Part shown: positions 33,525-43,103 of the stretch, one piece after another
Layout of the letters: every line of letters begins with the position of its first letter
Numbering within the stretch: the stretch's first letter is position 1
NCBI GenBank assembly: GCA_033032175.1
Contig: CM065328.1
Span: 5,766,690-5,830,689, forward strand
Source of the DNA: Saturnia japonica
Lineage: Eukaryota > Arthropoda > Insecta > Lepidoptera > Saturniidae
Direction: 5' to 3'
Length of the DNA stretch: 64,000 nucleotides
The notes under the pieces: model-generated
Database searches by the model: none
What the model was told of the DNA's origin: nothing
What the model saw: only the letters and a program-made list of their open reading frames with translations
Program-made: the position numbers and the translations under genes

Positions 33525-33770
33525 TATATACATACACTGCTCATTTCCGAAACGCGATAAACCAAAAAAAAGTTACTATGACGGGTTTATCAGTCAGGTA
33601 AAAATCCCTACGACCCCGCTTGATTACCAGTCCCAAGACGCGACAAGCATAAACATTCGGACAAAATTGTCGCATCCTACAATCCAGCTAACATTATCAA
33701 AGTACAAAATTTCATCCAAAACCTTAGAAACGTTTCTGAGAAATAAATTACATTGCTCACTTAATAGTCT
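33525..33770 (+). repeat. family L repeat copy
   Basis: TATACATACACTGCTCATTT, then CGAAACGCGATAAACC and ACTATGACGGGTTTATC match 32,148-32,190 and 35,478-35,545. Confidence 0.5.
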
Positions 33771-33809
33771 TAGATAATATAATTTCCTTTAAATACTTCC
33801 CAAACCAAT

Positions 33810-34005
33810 GCATTCTAAAAGTTTTTCAATAAGACTCGGTCAAAAGGTAAATAGAAAGTTTGGCATACAAACAAGATCGCACCACCTCTAGAGAGGTGTT
33901 TCTCGTGAGAGTTATGTAATTATTTCTGTAAATGTGAAAAGTTCGGGCGCGGAGTTAACCCCTGACGATTAGCAGACGAAAAGTTTTCCAAGTAATTGGT
34001 AATTC
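33810..34005. repeat. local direct duplication, unit 2 (family M)
   Basis: Same ordered blocks as unit 1, with small indels (for example AAGTTTTTCAATAAGACTCG and AATGTGAAAAGTTCGGGCGC). No open frame spans either copy, so conservation is not obviously coding. Confidence 0.7.
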
Positions 34006-34394
34006 TACGCTACTTATTTTGGATAAATCGTTTTTGTTTGCCTACGCTATGTTAGGTAATGTTATTAAAATTTTGTCTGTTTCATTGATGCAAGATTAAT
34101 TAATTTTATACAATCCACAAGAAGTAAATATATCTACAAAAAATATTGAAATAATTTTTGTGCTGTCAACCACCACACTTGCACCGAGTGGGGTATATTA
34201 TACTTCTATGCTCTAGTGGACTGTATTTTAAAACTAGTTGGAAGAAGATTCCACGTAAAACAACCGCTAAATATGTTAGATTATAATCGGGATGAAGACG
34301 CATTTTGCATTGCTTCTTTTGCTGCCGATGATGTTTCTAAGCTCCAAAAGCACTCTTCTCCAAACATTATCTCATTATCTCATCAACATCTCAG

Positions 34395-34990
34395 CTGAAA
34401 AACTTCCACTGTTAGATATAGGCCTCCCCTGAAGATCACTATAACGACCGATCCCGTACTGCCCGTATCCAACGGCTTTTCGTGACCTTTACCCGGTCGT
34501 CAGTCCACCTTGTGTCGGGTCTGCCCAGGCTTATATCGAACTGTCTCCTGAAGGCCGGGGCCTGGAATTACCAGACTGGCTGCCGGAGTGACGCAGTAGA
34601 ATACTACCAGCGGCCCCGCGTCACCCCATCAAGACGACCGATGGTACACCGTGGAGTTTTAGTGAGTAGGAGTCTCAAATAACCACTCGTCTCCCCGGGC
34701 GGGTGTGTACCCATGAAGGATTTCTCCATGTTAAAAAAAAAGAGGGGAAAAAAGGGTTTGCCCACGCTGAGTCTTATATTACGTGGCTGCCACTCGAAAA
34801 CTCTTTGACCCCATCGGCCATTCGTCCTACGAGCAAAGTTACCCACCCACTGCCACTTAAGTCTAGCTATTCTTAGGGTTATGCAGTGACTTTGTTTCTC
34901 CTGCGGATCTCCTCATTTCTGATTCGATCATGCAGAGAAACTTCGAGCTTTGCCCTCTCCGTTACGCTTTGAGTGGAGCTTTGTTATGAG
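34395..34990 (-). pseudogene. RTE-like LINE ORF2 C-terminus, split by an insertion
   Basis: Reading the minus strand from about 34,975, degraded frames give SLHDRIRNEEIRRRNKVT, a LSGSGWV block, then RRTNGRWGQRVFEWQPR. After a 226-bp foreign insert the same protein resumes as RWTDDRVKVTKSRWIRAVRD followed by RSL and a GEAYI-QQW-like end. This is the C-terminal region of an endonuclease/reverse transcriptase LINE of RTE-like type; the catalytic domains are missing. Stops and frameshifts are present in addition to the insertion. Confidence 0.7.
34528..34753 (+). mobile_element. 226-bp retroposon nested in a LINE relic
   Basis: GC-rich sequence (GAAGGCCGGGGCCTGGAATT, GGTGTGTACCCATGAAGG) ending in an A-rich tail (TTAAAAAAAAAGAGGGG). 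It is bounded by GGGTCTGCCCA (34,517-34,527) and GGGTTTGCCCA (34,754-34,764), an 11-bp target-site duplication with one mismatch. Removing it rejoins the LINE fragment on the other strand. It is either a SINE or a severely 5'-truncated R1-like LINE 3' UTR. No product. Confidence 0.7.
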
Positions 34991-35088
34991 GCCGATAGTT
35001 AGCAACCACTATGTAATGATTGGCAAACGCTACCCAGCCAAGTTTTACTTTATATTTGACGTTATATGCATTATAGTTGTTATACTAT

Positions 35089-35330
35089 TGTAGCGACATC
35101 TCTCGCCAAAACTGACGCATCATACACAGCGAAATCTCCGCCACAACTGACATCCTACATCGCGATATAGAAATTAACCGAACAACTGAGTATATATACA
35201 AGAACTCGACAACAGCCGTTGGGCAGCTGCCCGCCAGACATAACACCCGTCTGTTCAAAGGATCCTCCCTTTTTTATGGAGGATGAAGAACTTTACTCTC
35301 TGTTCCTAACTTCCGCTAAAGTATTGTACA
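35089..35330 (+). repeat. LTR-like repeat family F, copy 2
   Basis: Begins TGTAGCGACATC and ends GTATTGTACA. Carries TATATATACAAGAACTCGAC, GTTGGGCAGCTGCCCGCC and GATCCTCCC in the same order as the copies at 7.4 and 54.7 kb. Termini are TG...CA with imperfect inversion. No coding frame; a solo LTR is likely but the flanks show no clean 4-6 bp duplication. Confidence 0.6.
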
Positions 35331-35459
35331 AATTTCTATCCCTCATTTTATAGTAGTACGGTAAATGAACGATACTGTCCCTGATGGTAAGCACAGTACA
35401 ATCTCAACACGACGGCGACCACCGGGAGATTGTAATCCAGCGAAGGTCGTCGCTCTCAT

Positions 35460-35560
35460 GCCGGCCTGCATTAGTTTATCTGTATATGTATAGGCTAATC
35501 CCGAAACGCGACACGCAAAAGCAAATCACTATGACGGACTTTTCACCACATGCATGGTCG
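35460..35560 (+). repeat. family L repeat copy
   Basis: GTATAGGCTAATCCCGAAAC, then GCGACACGCAAAAGC and ACTATGACGGACTTT. Confidence 0.5.
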
Positions 35561-35682
35561 CTAAATCCTCGTTTGTTGCTTAGCTGGGTGCACCACGTGC
35601 AGGTGAGGTTAGCTTGGGCGTCTCAGTGCTGAAGATGTAATTTGATACACCTTACACCCCAAAATTAATCATATTAAATTTA

Positions 35683-36000
35683 CTATTGTTCATAAAGAAT
35701 AAATCCGCGCCTACATTCATTCACTTCTTCAATCATCGTCTTAGAAGAGACAAACACCTTAGCATTCCATGGATTCACCGTGTGGGTGCCGGGTCCATCG
35801 TGTAGTAGACAGAGGGAACAGCTCACCTTGACTGACTTGTCACTTGACTTATACGCAAAATCCATAATTAACACATGTTGATACATTAACATGTATGTAA
35901 AGTATTTAGCGTGAAGCTGTGGAACCTTATCCCGGCCAGCCTTTTTATGACATCGGTTCCTTGAAGCGTAACGTGAAGAGAAATGTATGCAGGCCGACAT
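35683..36000 (-). CDS. unrecognised 105-codon frame
   Basis: The frame has an interior such as SDKSVKVSCSLCLLHDGPGT and NPWNAKVFVSSKTMIEEVNE, with a less repetitive composition than most chance frames here and a CxxC pair. I do not recognise a family, and there is no signal peptide or membrane helix. It lies just outside the R1-type LINE insertion. It may be a degraded transposon frame, a host exon fragment, or chance; low confidence. Confidence 0.15.
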   Translation of the reverse strand: MSACIHFSSRYASRNRCHKKAGRDKVPQLHAKYFTYMLMYQHVLIMDFAYKSSDKSVKVSCSLCLLHDGPGTHTVNPWNAKVFVSSKTMIEEVNECRRGFILYEQ

Positions 36001-36131
36001 TACAGCGGCGACCGCCGATGGATTTATATCTCTCGGTGGTCACCGTTGTATATGGACTACGCTATGCTTCCCATCAGGGAGAGTACCGTCAATCTGCCAA
36101 GTACTATATAATAAAAGAGTGTATGTAGCTT

Positions 36132-36143
36132 AGTATAAATATT
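36132..36143. repeat. R1-type LINE target-site duplication, 3' side
   Basis: AGTATAAATATT, identical to 43,092-43,103. Confidence 0.85.
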
Positions 36144-36601
36144 TTTTTTTTTTTTTTTATTTGGGTGGGTTAATGAACCCCACCCCCCGAAAAAAAAAGT
36201 CTCTAACATGATCAGAGAAAGATATCTAATTAATTATTACAGTACTCTTATTTTATAAAACCCCCACATTCTCTCCTACGACTATTTAAGCTGGTCCCTA
36301 CTCCTAGTTACCCATTTCTATTTATTAACTATGACCCTTTTCTTTCTCTACACTAACTTTTATTCCCTAAACCTAATTTCCCTTTTTATTCCTTTATTAA
36401 AAACAAAACTTACAACAATATATTACAAAATTAACTCACATGTTTTAAAATAACAATAATAATTAAAATAATAATAAAATTAACATCGTTTGTCTATATA
36501 AATAACAATTCCTTACTATCTATTTAATAATTTACATATAATCAATTTAATTTAACAGTCATAAATTTTTCAGTAACAAACTTAACAAAAATTTTACCTA
36601 T
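36144..36601 (-). other. LINE 3' UTR and poly(A) tail
   Basis: About 440 bp between the ORF2 stop and the tail, AT-rich, with a GGGTGGGTT/AACCCCACCC stem-loop (36,163-36,185) only about 4 bases before the A run. There are about 15-17 A residues in the tail (T on the plus strand). Confidence 0.75.
36163..36185 (-). promoter_or_regulatory. putative LINE RNA 3' stem-loop
   Basis: Plus-strand GGGTGGGTT, loop AATG, then AACCCCACCC. The arms pair fully except for one bulged C. Its position at the extreme 3' end suits a reverse-transcriptase recognition structure of the sort known for several LINE families; function is inferred. Confidence 0.5.
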
Positions 36602-39600
36602 CTATTTGTTACGTTTACATGCTATCTTTGTAATTTTTTCTAAGAATTTTAAATATATGCCCCTCACATCATCTTCTACCATCATGGTGTGCAGCAAATC
36701 CCTCTCAATCCTGCAACCTAGCCTGGACTCAAGGTCAAACCTGGACGAGCCGAAACGCGGACAGTCTATAATGAGGTGAAAGATTGTCTCGGCCGTATCC
36801 GGGTCGCATTCACACGTGGGACTTTCCTTGATCTTGAAGCGGTACAGGTACGCCGCAAATCCTCCATGGCCCGTAAGGGCTTGGACATGGGCGGGTAACA
36901 GATCGACCTTCCTCAACACCCGATGGGCGTCTGCCACATTGGGGAAGAAGGCCCGCGTCACCTCACCCGTGTCTGAGGACTCGTAGCGCTCCTGTCACTT
37001 ACGGACAGTCTCCTCTCGTATGATTTTCTTTGCATATGACACCGGATACTGATCGTAGTCGGCCGCGGTCTTCTTGTGGGCGGCCCTCTTCGCCAACACA
37101 TCAGCACGTTCGTTTCCGACCGTGCCGATGTGAGCCCGCACCCAGTACAAGTGCAACACACGTCCCTCCGCCCTTATTGCACGAATTTCCGTCTGCGTCG
37201 CGAGAGCCAGACGGTGAGGCGGGACTGGGTTAGCCAGCATCTCCAGCGATGACTTAGAGTCACTGTAAATACTGACCTCCCCGTCACCAGCCTTGTGGAC
37301 CATCTGTACCGCTCTGTGCAACGCAAACAGTTCGGCTTGAAAAACAGAGCAGAAGGACTCTAGGCGAAACGTGGAGAACCTGGTCTCACGTCCTTCCTTA
37401 AACCAAGTCACAGCGGCTCCCACTCCACCGTCGATCTTACTGCCGTCGGTGAAGATCCCGGAGCCGCCGGACTCAGGGAGGACTTCCAGGCTCTCGTACG
37501 CTTCCCCAACACTATGCACTGGGTGCGGATAGACAGTGAAGCTTACCGGCCGCTCCAACACACGGTCAACCACGATCTCGTCCAGTTGCAAACCTCTCTT
37601 TGCACGATATAGTCTGTAAACCTCTTGGGCGCGGAGGTCAAGCGGAAGCAAGTCTGCCAGAACCAATGCAGCCGTTAAAGAAACGGTCCTATATGCCCTA
37701 CAGATCTTAAGCGCGAAACCCCTCTGCAGCGAGTCTAATCTGTTCCTAATCGAGATCTTCGCCGCAGAGGGGCCCCACACATTAGTTGCATACAGAACAA
37801 TAGGTTCTATCACGGCGACGTAAATCTTCCTGACAATCTCCGGGTTTAGGCCCCAGCTCACCCGAGCTTCACACGCCAGCTGCTTGTAAATATCTGCCGC
37901 CTTCTTGCAGGCAACAGCGGCGTGTGCCTCAAAGGTGAGCTTTCTGTCCAAAATCAGGCCCAGCAGGCGGAACTCCTTCTCCAACGGTAACCGGACTCCT
38001 CCCATGAACAAGGCTGGAGCGTCAAACTTAAGCTTCCTTGTAAGCAGCATCGCCTTTGTTTTTTGCGGAGCAAAGGATAGCTTATTTTTGACGCCCCAGT
38101 CCATCACGGTCTGCAGGGTCCGGCACGCGACCTCCTGCATGGGCCCGACCTTACTCCCAGAGAAAACCAGGACGACGTCGTCTGCAAAAGCTTGGCAGTA
38201 CACTCCCGCGACCTCGAGCTCCACCAACAGGGAATCGAGTATAAGGTTCCAAAAGGTCGGCCCAGCGATAGATCCCTGGACACAATCCTTCGAAGACTCT
38301 CGACTCACCTGACAACCGGCATAACTTAGCTCAATACGACGACCCTCAAGATATGACAGAACCATATCGTAGAAATTTTCAGGGCACCCTTTGGCCACGA
38401 GCTGGGACTTCAGCGCCGGCCACCACGCGTTATCGAACGCGCCCTCTATGTCCAGCGACACCAAGACGACGATCTCCTTCGCCTCTACCTTCGATCGTAC
38501 GTACGCCACCAGGTCATAGAGAGCATCTTCCGTGCTGCGCTGTGGCATGAACCCATATTGCCGCACGCTGAGTTTAGGTAACAAGTGCCAGCGTAAACGT
38601 CGAACCAAGAGCTTTTCCAAGAAGCTTGCCCAACACCGGCAAAAGGCCAATAGGACGGTAGGATTTCGGCGATGTGTAATCCTCCCTAGCTGGCTTCCGG
38701 AGAATGCACACAATTGCAGTCTTCCAGGGACGGGGGAAATGGCCCAATTCCAGGCACTTATTAACCAGTGCCTGAAAAAGTGCCATTCTCCCCTCCCCCA
38801 AAACCGCATGTGTACATATGTCAGCCGTGAACCCATCCCCCCCAGGAGCTTTTTGCGGGTGAATCTCTTTACACACCCACTCAATCTCCTCCTGGGTAAA
38901 GGGTGGGTCCGCGGCCGACAGTCCCCGTGGCCAGCCGGGGAGGCGCCCTTCAGTCGCTGTCCTAATGACCCTCTGAGCCTCGGTATCAGCATCCACATCA
39001 TCTGCAGGGAACAGCGTACTGGCGAGTAGGTCAGCCGAGCCCTGCGGGTTTAAAATAACTCCGCTAGGGCCCACTAAAAGGACCTCGTCCCGCCTCCGCT
39101 CAGTCCTCCGCAAGACTCTGTAGATGCCGTCCCACATACTCTCGTGCTCCTGCGTCGAACAAAACTCCTTCCAACTCTTGGTTTGAGCGCTCGATACCTC
39201 CCTCTTGAAGTCCTCAAGGGCATCAAGGTAGTCGGCAACAACGTAAGGCCTCCGGCGAGGGGCGGCGCAACGGATTCTCCTCTTCCTCCGCGCAACCTCC
39301 CGTTTGAGGGCATCCAAGTCCCCCGTCCACCAGGGGGGGCGAGCCACCCTTTTCACCCCACCTACCTTCGGGATCACCCGATCACAGGTGTCCTTGATGC
39401 AGGAGAGGTATTCGGACACGGCTGACTCCAGATCCCCAATGTCGGCTACACGCTCTATCCTTCCAGCCATTAGGCCCCTCTCGGACAGTCTCTCCTGTAG
39501 AGTTGACGAGAACTCCGACCATTTCACCTTCTTGGTATTATAGATCCGGGTAGTGGACGGTTTAAAGCATTGAAGCTTCCCATCCACCCGGATCGAGAAG

Positions 39601-40336
39601 GTGATAGCACTGTGGTCTGAAGTAATTAAGTTCTCGTCAACTTTCCAATCATCGATCCTGCCAAGAAGGGTGGGGCTGCAGACTGTAACGTCCACAATGC
39701 TTGTACACAAGCTGCCCCCCCTGACGACCTGAAAGGTAGGTTTTTCGCCCACATTAAGAATCTCCAGCCCCGCCGCGTCTAGAAACGAGCAGTAGGCCTC
39801 ACCCCGATGGTCGAAGGTACGACACCCTCACCATACGCTTTTGGCATTAACGTCACCGCCGACCACCAGGTTCTGTACCCCTAATTTGGCACAGACTCCT
39901 TCGAGTTTTTCAATGTACGTCTCAATAGGCTCGTTTGGCTCGAAGTAGACGGAGATCACCCCTAGCGATAGGTTGCCCGCTTGCAGGGTCACGGCAGCTA
40001 TGTTGTCGTCTACAAGTTGGGGATTTATGGTTACACTGACCTTGTCCCCAATCACGACAACTGCTGCCTTAACAGGCCCGGCTCCGCTCGTGTTCTGGAT
40101 CACTCTCGTGTTCGGGAACTGCTTCACCGCCCGGTCGTGCCCGTATAAGGCTCTTGGACCAGGGCGACAGCAGCCTCCCCACGAGAGGCCCAGCACTGTA
40201 GCTCAGCCAGGGCCAATTTAGACCTCTGCAGATTGGCCTGCACTACCGCTATCCGGGGCGACTCCGTAACCCGCTCAGTAGCAACCGTGATGTTGTTCGG
40301 TGAGGTGCCCTTAACAATATGCCACCCGGGATCTAG
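36602..40336 (-). pseudogene. R1-type LINE ORF2 (endonuclease, RT, RNase H), broken
   Basis: Encoded, in order: an APE-like endonuclease starting VVQANLQRSKLALAEL (about 40,250 to 39,600), a linker, reverse transcriptase (RSYRPIGLLP-type block, DIEGAFDNAWW, QGSIAGP and the catalytic FADDVVLVF near 38,190), RNase H (FTDGS, QAELFAL, YSDSKSSLE and NERAD: D-E-D-D all present, 37,470-37,090), and a terminal zinc-like motif CECDPDTAETIFHLIIDC. Four lesions break it. They are one extra base near 40,140 (after VQEPYTG), TGA at 39,828-39,830 where Trp is expected, one extra base near 38,618 (in GKLLEKLL) and TGA at 36,995-36,997, again a Trp position. It overlaps ORF1 by about 26 bases; no clear ATG begins it, and translation probably depended on reinitiation. 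It cannot make full protein but is recently dead. Confidence 0.88.
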
Positions 40337-42452
40337 CTATAGAATCCCATTTAATGTACTCTGGGCAATCTACACTGAAAGCAGAATGCCCAGCTTCTCC
40401 CTTTGATCTCTTCGCCCTGTGGCAGTTCACGCACATTGGGACGGCCCCCTCCGCACGCTTCTCACACTCCCCCCTACGGTGCTTCCCCAAGCAGTTGGCG
40501 CAGGCCTCCTCCTTCTCCCTGCACGCCCTCCTGCTGTGCCCATACCCCAGGCATAGGGAGCATCTCGTAAGGGGGGATTGATCGTGAACAGGGCGGTAAA
40601 AGATCCCAATGTGCACCCTCCCTGCGTCGATAAAACGCTGCCACAGTTTCGGCATCACTTCTAGTACTGGGTGGCATTCCAGCGTATTGCGTGCTCTCTT
40701 CCGGTACCGCACAGTTACTCTCTCTTCGTCTTTGGTGAGATCCTTGAAGAGTTCTTTATTCTGACCCTTTAGGTGCGCTATTAAATCTGCGTCCTTCAGT
40801 GCCGTCAGAACCCCCCTTATCTCTACGAGTGGGTTCCTGTTTTGAGGGGTCGATACCGTGAGGTCAGCAGAGGAGCTGCGCAGCCTTTCTGCCATCAACT
40901 TGGCATCATGCTCTGCATGGCAGCGCAGCACCACCCTCTGGTTATTAATGCGCCTCACAGCATCAACCCGTGCTCCCGTTTTGCTTGTATCGGCCACCTC
41001 CTGAATCTTTTTAAGGACCACCTCACTGGTGGCCCTAGGGTCCCTGGACGATACAATTATGGTCGCTGCAGGTGGTACTCTGTGCGGGAGGAACGTCACG
41101 TGCGCGTAAGTTTTTCCGCGGTTCTGAGCACACAATGCCGGAGTCTGCTGTCTTCCCTCTAAAGTCCGGGCTGGTAGGGGGTGCATACTACTAATTTCTT
41201 CACCCATCTCCTGGGCTAAAGTTGGTGTTTGTAGCTGTGCTGGGCTCGGCATAGTCCCCATATCTCTGATTTCTACTAGTACAGTATCCAACTTAGCAGA
41301 CAGGGGTGCCACAACACTGCGAATGTCAGTTTCTGGTTTACTGGCAGAAGTGCTTGGAATAGCTATTGCAGCCTCGACTGCTGCCCGCATCTCTGCCACC
41401 CTATTATCTATTTCCCGGAGATGGGCGTCACAGTCTTTTTTAATTTCTGCCTGTATGACTGGTGGTGGTATTTTAATGTTTTGTTGCAGTTTACCGGGGA
41501 GCTGCAGCATCTCCTCCTCCAATCTGGAGACCGTCCCCTGGAATCTTGCTGTTCCACCGGTAATCTGGTCCATGTCCTGTTTTGCTATTTTTAGTTGGTC
41601 GGGCATCCTGGGGGGAGGACGATGACGGAGGTCATTTACAGCCTCGCTCACTCCCTTTACTGCCCGCAGTGGTTCCGCTACCTCGTAGTCAAGCCAGGAG
41701 CGCAGCGATTCAGTTTCTTTAACAAGATTCTCAATACGTGAGGTTAGTGTGTTCATCGCGCGCTCGTGGCCCGACGCCAAGGCAGCTAACTGCCTGGAGT
41801 GTTCTCGCTTAGCCCTAACGAGGTCTCTCGCCCCCTCGGCGCGAGCCCGCTCTTCTTGATGCTTGTGGCGAGAGCGCGAGTCTATCAATTCTAATACCGT
41901 AAGGTAGAGGCCCTCGAGACTCTCGAAAACCTCTACCTTAATTTCTTTTTTTTTGATGTTCCCCGAGCTCTCGAGGGCAGTTTTCCCGGCTTGAAAGAAC
42001 TCGTTTGCCCTGATTTTCGCGATGTCTATGGCAACTCCAGCTCGTTTTTTATATGGCATCAGGAGACTAAATCTACCGGGCTCTCCCCCAGACTCCGCCC
42101 CCGAGGAAATGTCCGCCAGACTAGAATCCGAGTGTGCACCCTTTTCCTGCGGAGGGATTGCCTGCTCGGGGATATTTGTTTCCACGGCCAATGCTGGCCC
42201 TGGTGACTGTTGTTCTAGTTTGGAGGGGGGTGCTGTAGCTAACTCATCCACTGATGGTGGTGAGTGTAAAGGTGTTGTTGCTTTGCGCAATAGCGCTGAG
42301 ACTGTTCTCGTTAAAACACCCTTACGAAGGGTATCCTCAGCCTCTCCACTGCTCTTAAGCTGGGTTTTCCGGGGCTTAATCTTTGCCTCCGAATCGCTCT
42401 TAATCACCTTTGGCACCGCACCCCTCCTCAGAGACTCCTGATTTTGAGACAT
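40311..42452 (-). CDS. R1-type LINE ORF1 (Gag-like RNA-binding protein)
   Basis: An intact 713-residue frame. The N-terminal third is charged and low in structure. Residues about 165-275 form a heptad-rich, Glu/Arg/Leu-rich stretch likely to be a coiled coil. The C-terminus has three zinc-knuckle-type motifs at about 631-644 (CSLCLGYGHSRRAC), 651-663 (CANCLGKHRRGEC) and 674-696 (CVNC...H...C). In LINEs such proteins coat the RNA and form the particle that carries it back to chromatin. The start ATG sits in ATAAATGTC, 639 bp after the element's 5' end. Unlike its ORF2, the frame has no stop or frameshift, so this copy could supply ORF1 protein in trans. Confidence 0.88.
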   Translation of the reverse strand: MSQNQESLRRGAVPKVIKSDSEAKIKPRKTQLKSSGEAEDTLRKGVLTRTVSALLRKATTPLHSPPSVDELATAPPSKLEQQSPGPALAVETNIPEQAIPPQEKGAHSDSSLADISSGAESGGEPGRFSLLMPYKKRAGVAIDIAKIRANEFFQAGKTALESSGNIKKKEIKVEVFESLEGLYLTVLELIDSRSRHKHQEERARAEGARDLVRAKREHSRQLAALASGHERAMNTLTSRIENLVKETESLRSWLDYEVAEPLRAVKGVSEAVNDLRHRPPPRMPDQLKIAKQDMDQITGGTARFQGTVSRLEEEMLQLPGKLQQNIKIPPPVIQAEIKKDCDAHLREIDNRVAEMRAAVEAAIAIPSTSASKPETDIRSVVAPLSAKLDTVLVEIRDMGTMPSPAQLQTPTLAQEMGEEISSMHPLPARTLEGRQQTPALCAQNRGKTYAHVTFLPHRVPPAATIIVSSRDPRATSEVVLKKIQEVADTSKTGARVDAVRRINNQRVVLRCHAEHDAKLMAERLRSSSADLTVSTPQNRNPLVEIRGVLTALKDADLIAHLKGQNKELFKDLTKDEERVTVRYRKRARNTLECHPVLEVMPKLWQRFIDAGRVHIGIFYRPVHDQSPLTRCSLCLGYGHSRRACREKEEACANCLGKHRRGECEKRAEGAVPMCVNCHRAKRSKGEAGHSAFSVDCPEYIKWDSIARSRVAYC

Positions 42453-43091
42453 TTATGTTGTTGCGTAGTTTCTATAATAAATTATTAATCACAGAACAGG
42501 ACAGTAAAGTATAAGTGTATAATTAAATTAATAAAAGTTAAAATTGTATATAAAAATGTCAAAAATAAATCCAATTAATCAAATAAAATTACAATAAATT
42601 CAATAATAATAATATGTCAGTTAATAAAATAAAATAAAAACCAATAATCCTAGTCTTAAATCTACAATTAAATCTAAGCAGGTACTATGTGCTCACGGTG
42701 ACAGCAGCTCCGATGGCCCAAGGCACCTCCGCTGCCGCAGAGACAACGGCTGAGTGTGGCTGGCAGAGTACTTCCGCCCCACAGACCAGCTCGTCCTGTC
42801 TTCTTTCTTGGTTGCGTGGCCGAAATAATCTGTCCGCGAAGTCCCCTCCTTGGCACCTTTGTCTACGACCTTGGTCGTTGGACCTACTGGCACAATGGTA
42901 ATGCTTTTGTATTAAGAGTACTAATCCTACTATTGTTAAAGTTTGCTTATTTTTAGTCCCGCGCCACAAATGTTTTCTAAATTTATTGTTATTTAATTAA
43001 TGAGCCTAATTATTTTGCAGGTCCTGCAGTAAGTGACAGTGACGCCACCAACTACGGCAGCGACAAAAACAACCCCGACAGCAACCGCCAC
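42453..43091 (-). promoter_or_regulatory. R1-type LINE 5' UTR with presumed internal promoter
   Basis: Its outer end is fixed by the 12-bp duplication. The GC-rich outer part (43,091-43,020 and 42,900-42,680) surrounds AT-rich spacers. LINEs of this type are transcribed from within the 5' UTR; no TATA box or specific site can be pointed out. The overlapping short frames on both strands are composition shadows. Confidence 0.6.
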
Positions 43092-43103
43092 AGTATAAAT
43101 ATT
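43092..43103. repeat. R1-type LINE target-site duplication, 5' side
   Basis: AGTATAAATATT, identical to 36,132-36,143. Confidence 0.85.

Larger units (their letters stand above)
36144..43091 (-). mobile_element. nearly full-length R1-type LINE, 6.95 kb
   Basis: Minus-strand non-LTR retrotransposon with 5' UTR (43,091-42,453), ORF1, overlapping ORF2, 3' UTR and poly(A), read as the T run at 36,144-36,158. The 12-bp AGTATAAATATT flanks it exactly (36,132-36,143 and 43,092-43,103), proving both ends and showing target-primed insertion. The interior is much GC-richer than its surroundings. R1 placement rests on the overlapping two-ORF structure, triple zinc-knuckle ORF1, APE-type endonuclease, RNase H and a C-terminal CxC..H..C motif. 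It is not in rDNA, so it belongs with dispersed R1 relatives rather than the 28S-specific element. Confidence 0.88.

Noticed and set aside
32106..34005. Possible CRISPR-like direct repeats
   Set aside because: Repeats are long, few, diverged and irregularly spaced in a eukaryotic TE-rich context; no array structure.
37905..39425. Several plus-strand frames of 79-165 codons
   Set aside because: They are opposite-strand shadows of the GC-rich LINE ORF2.
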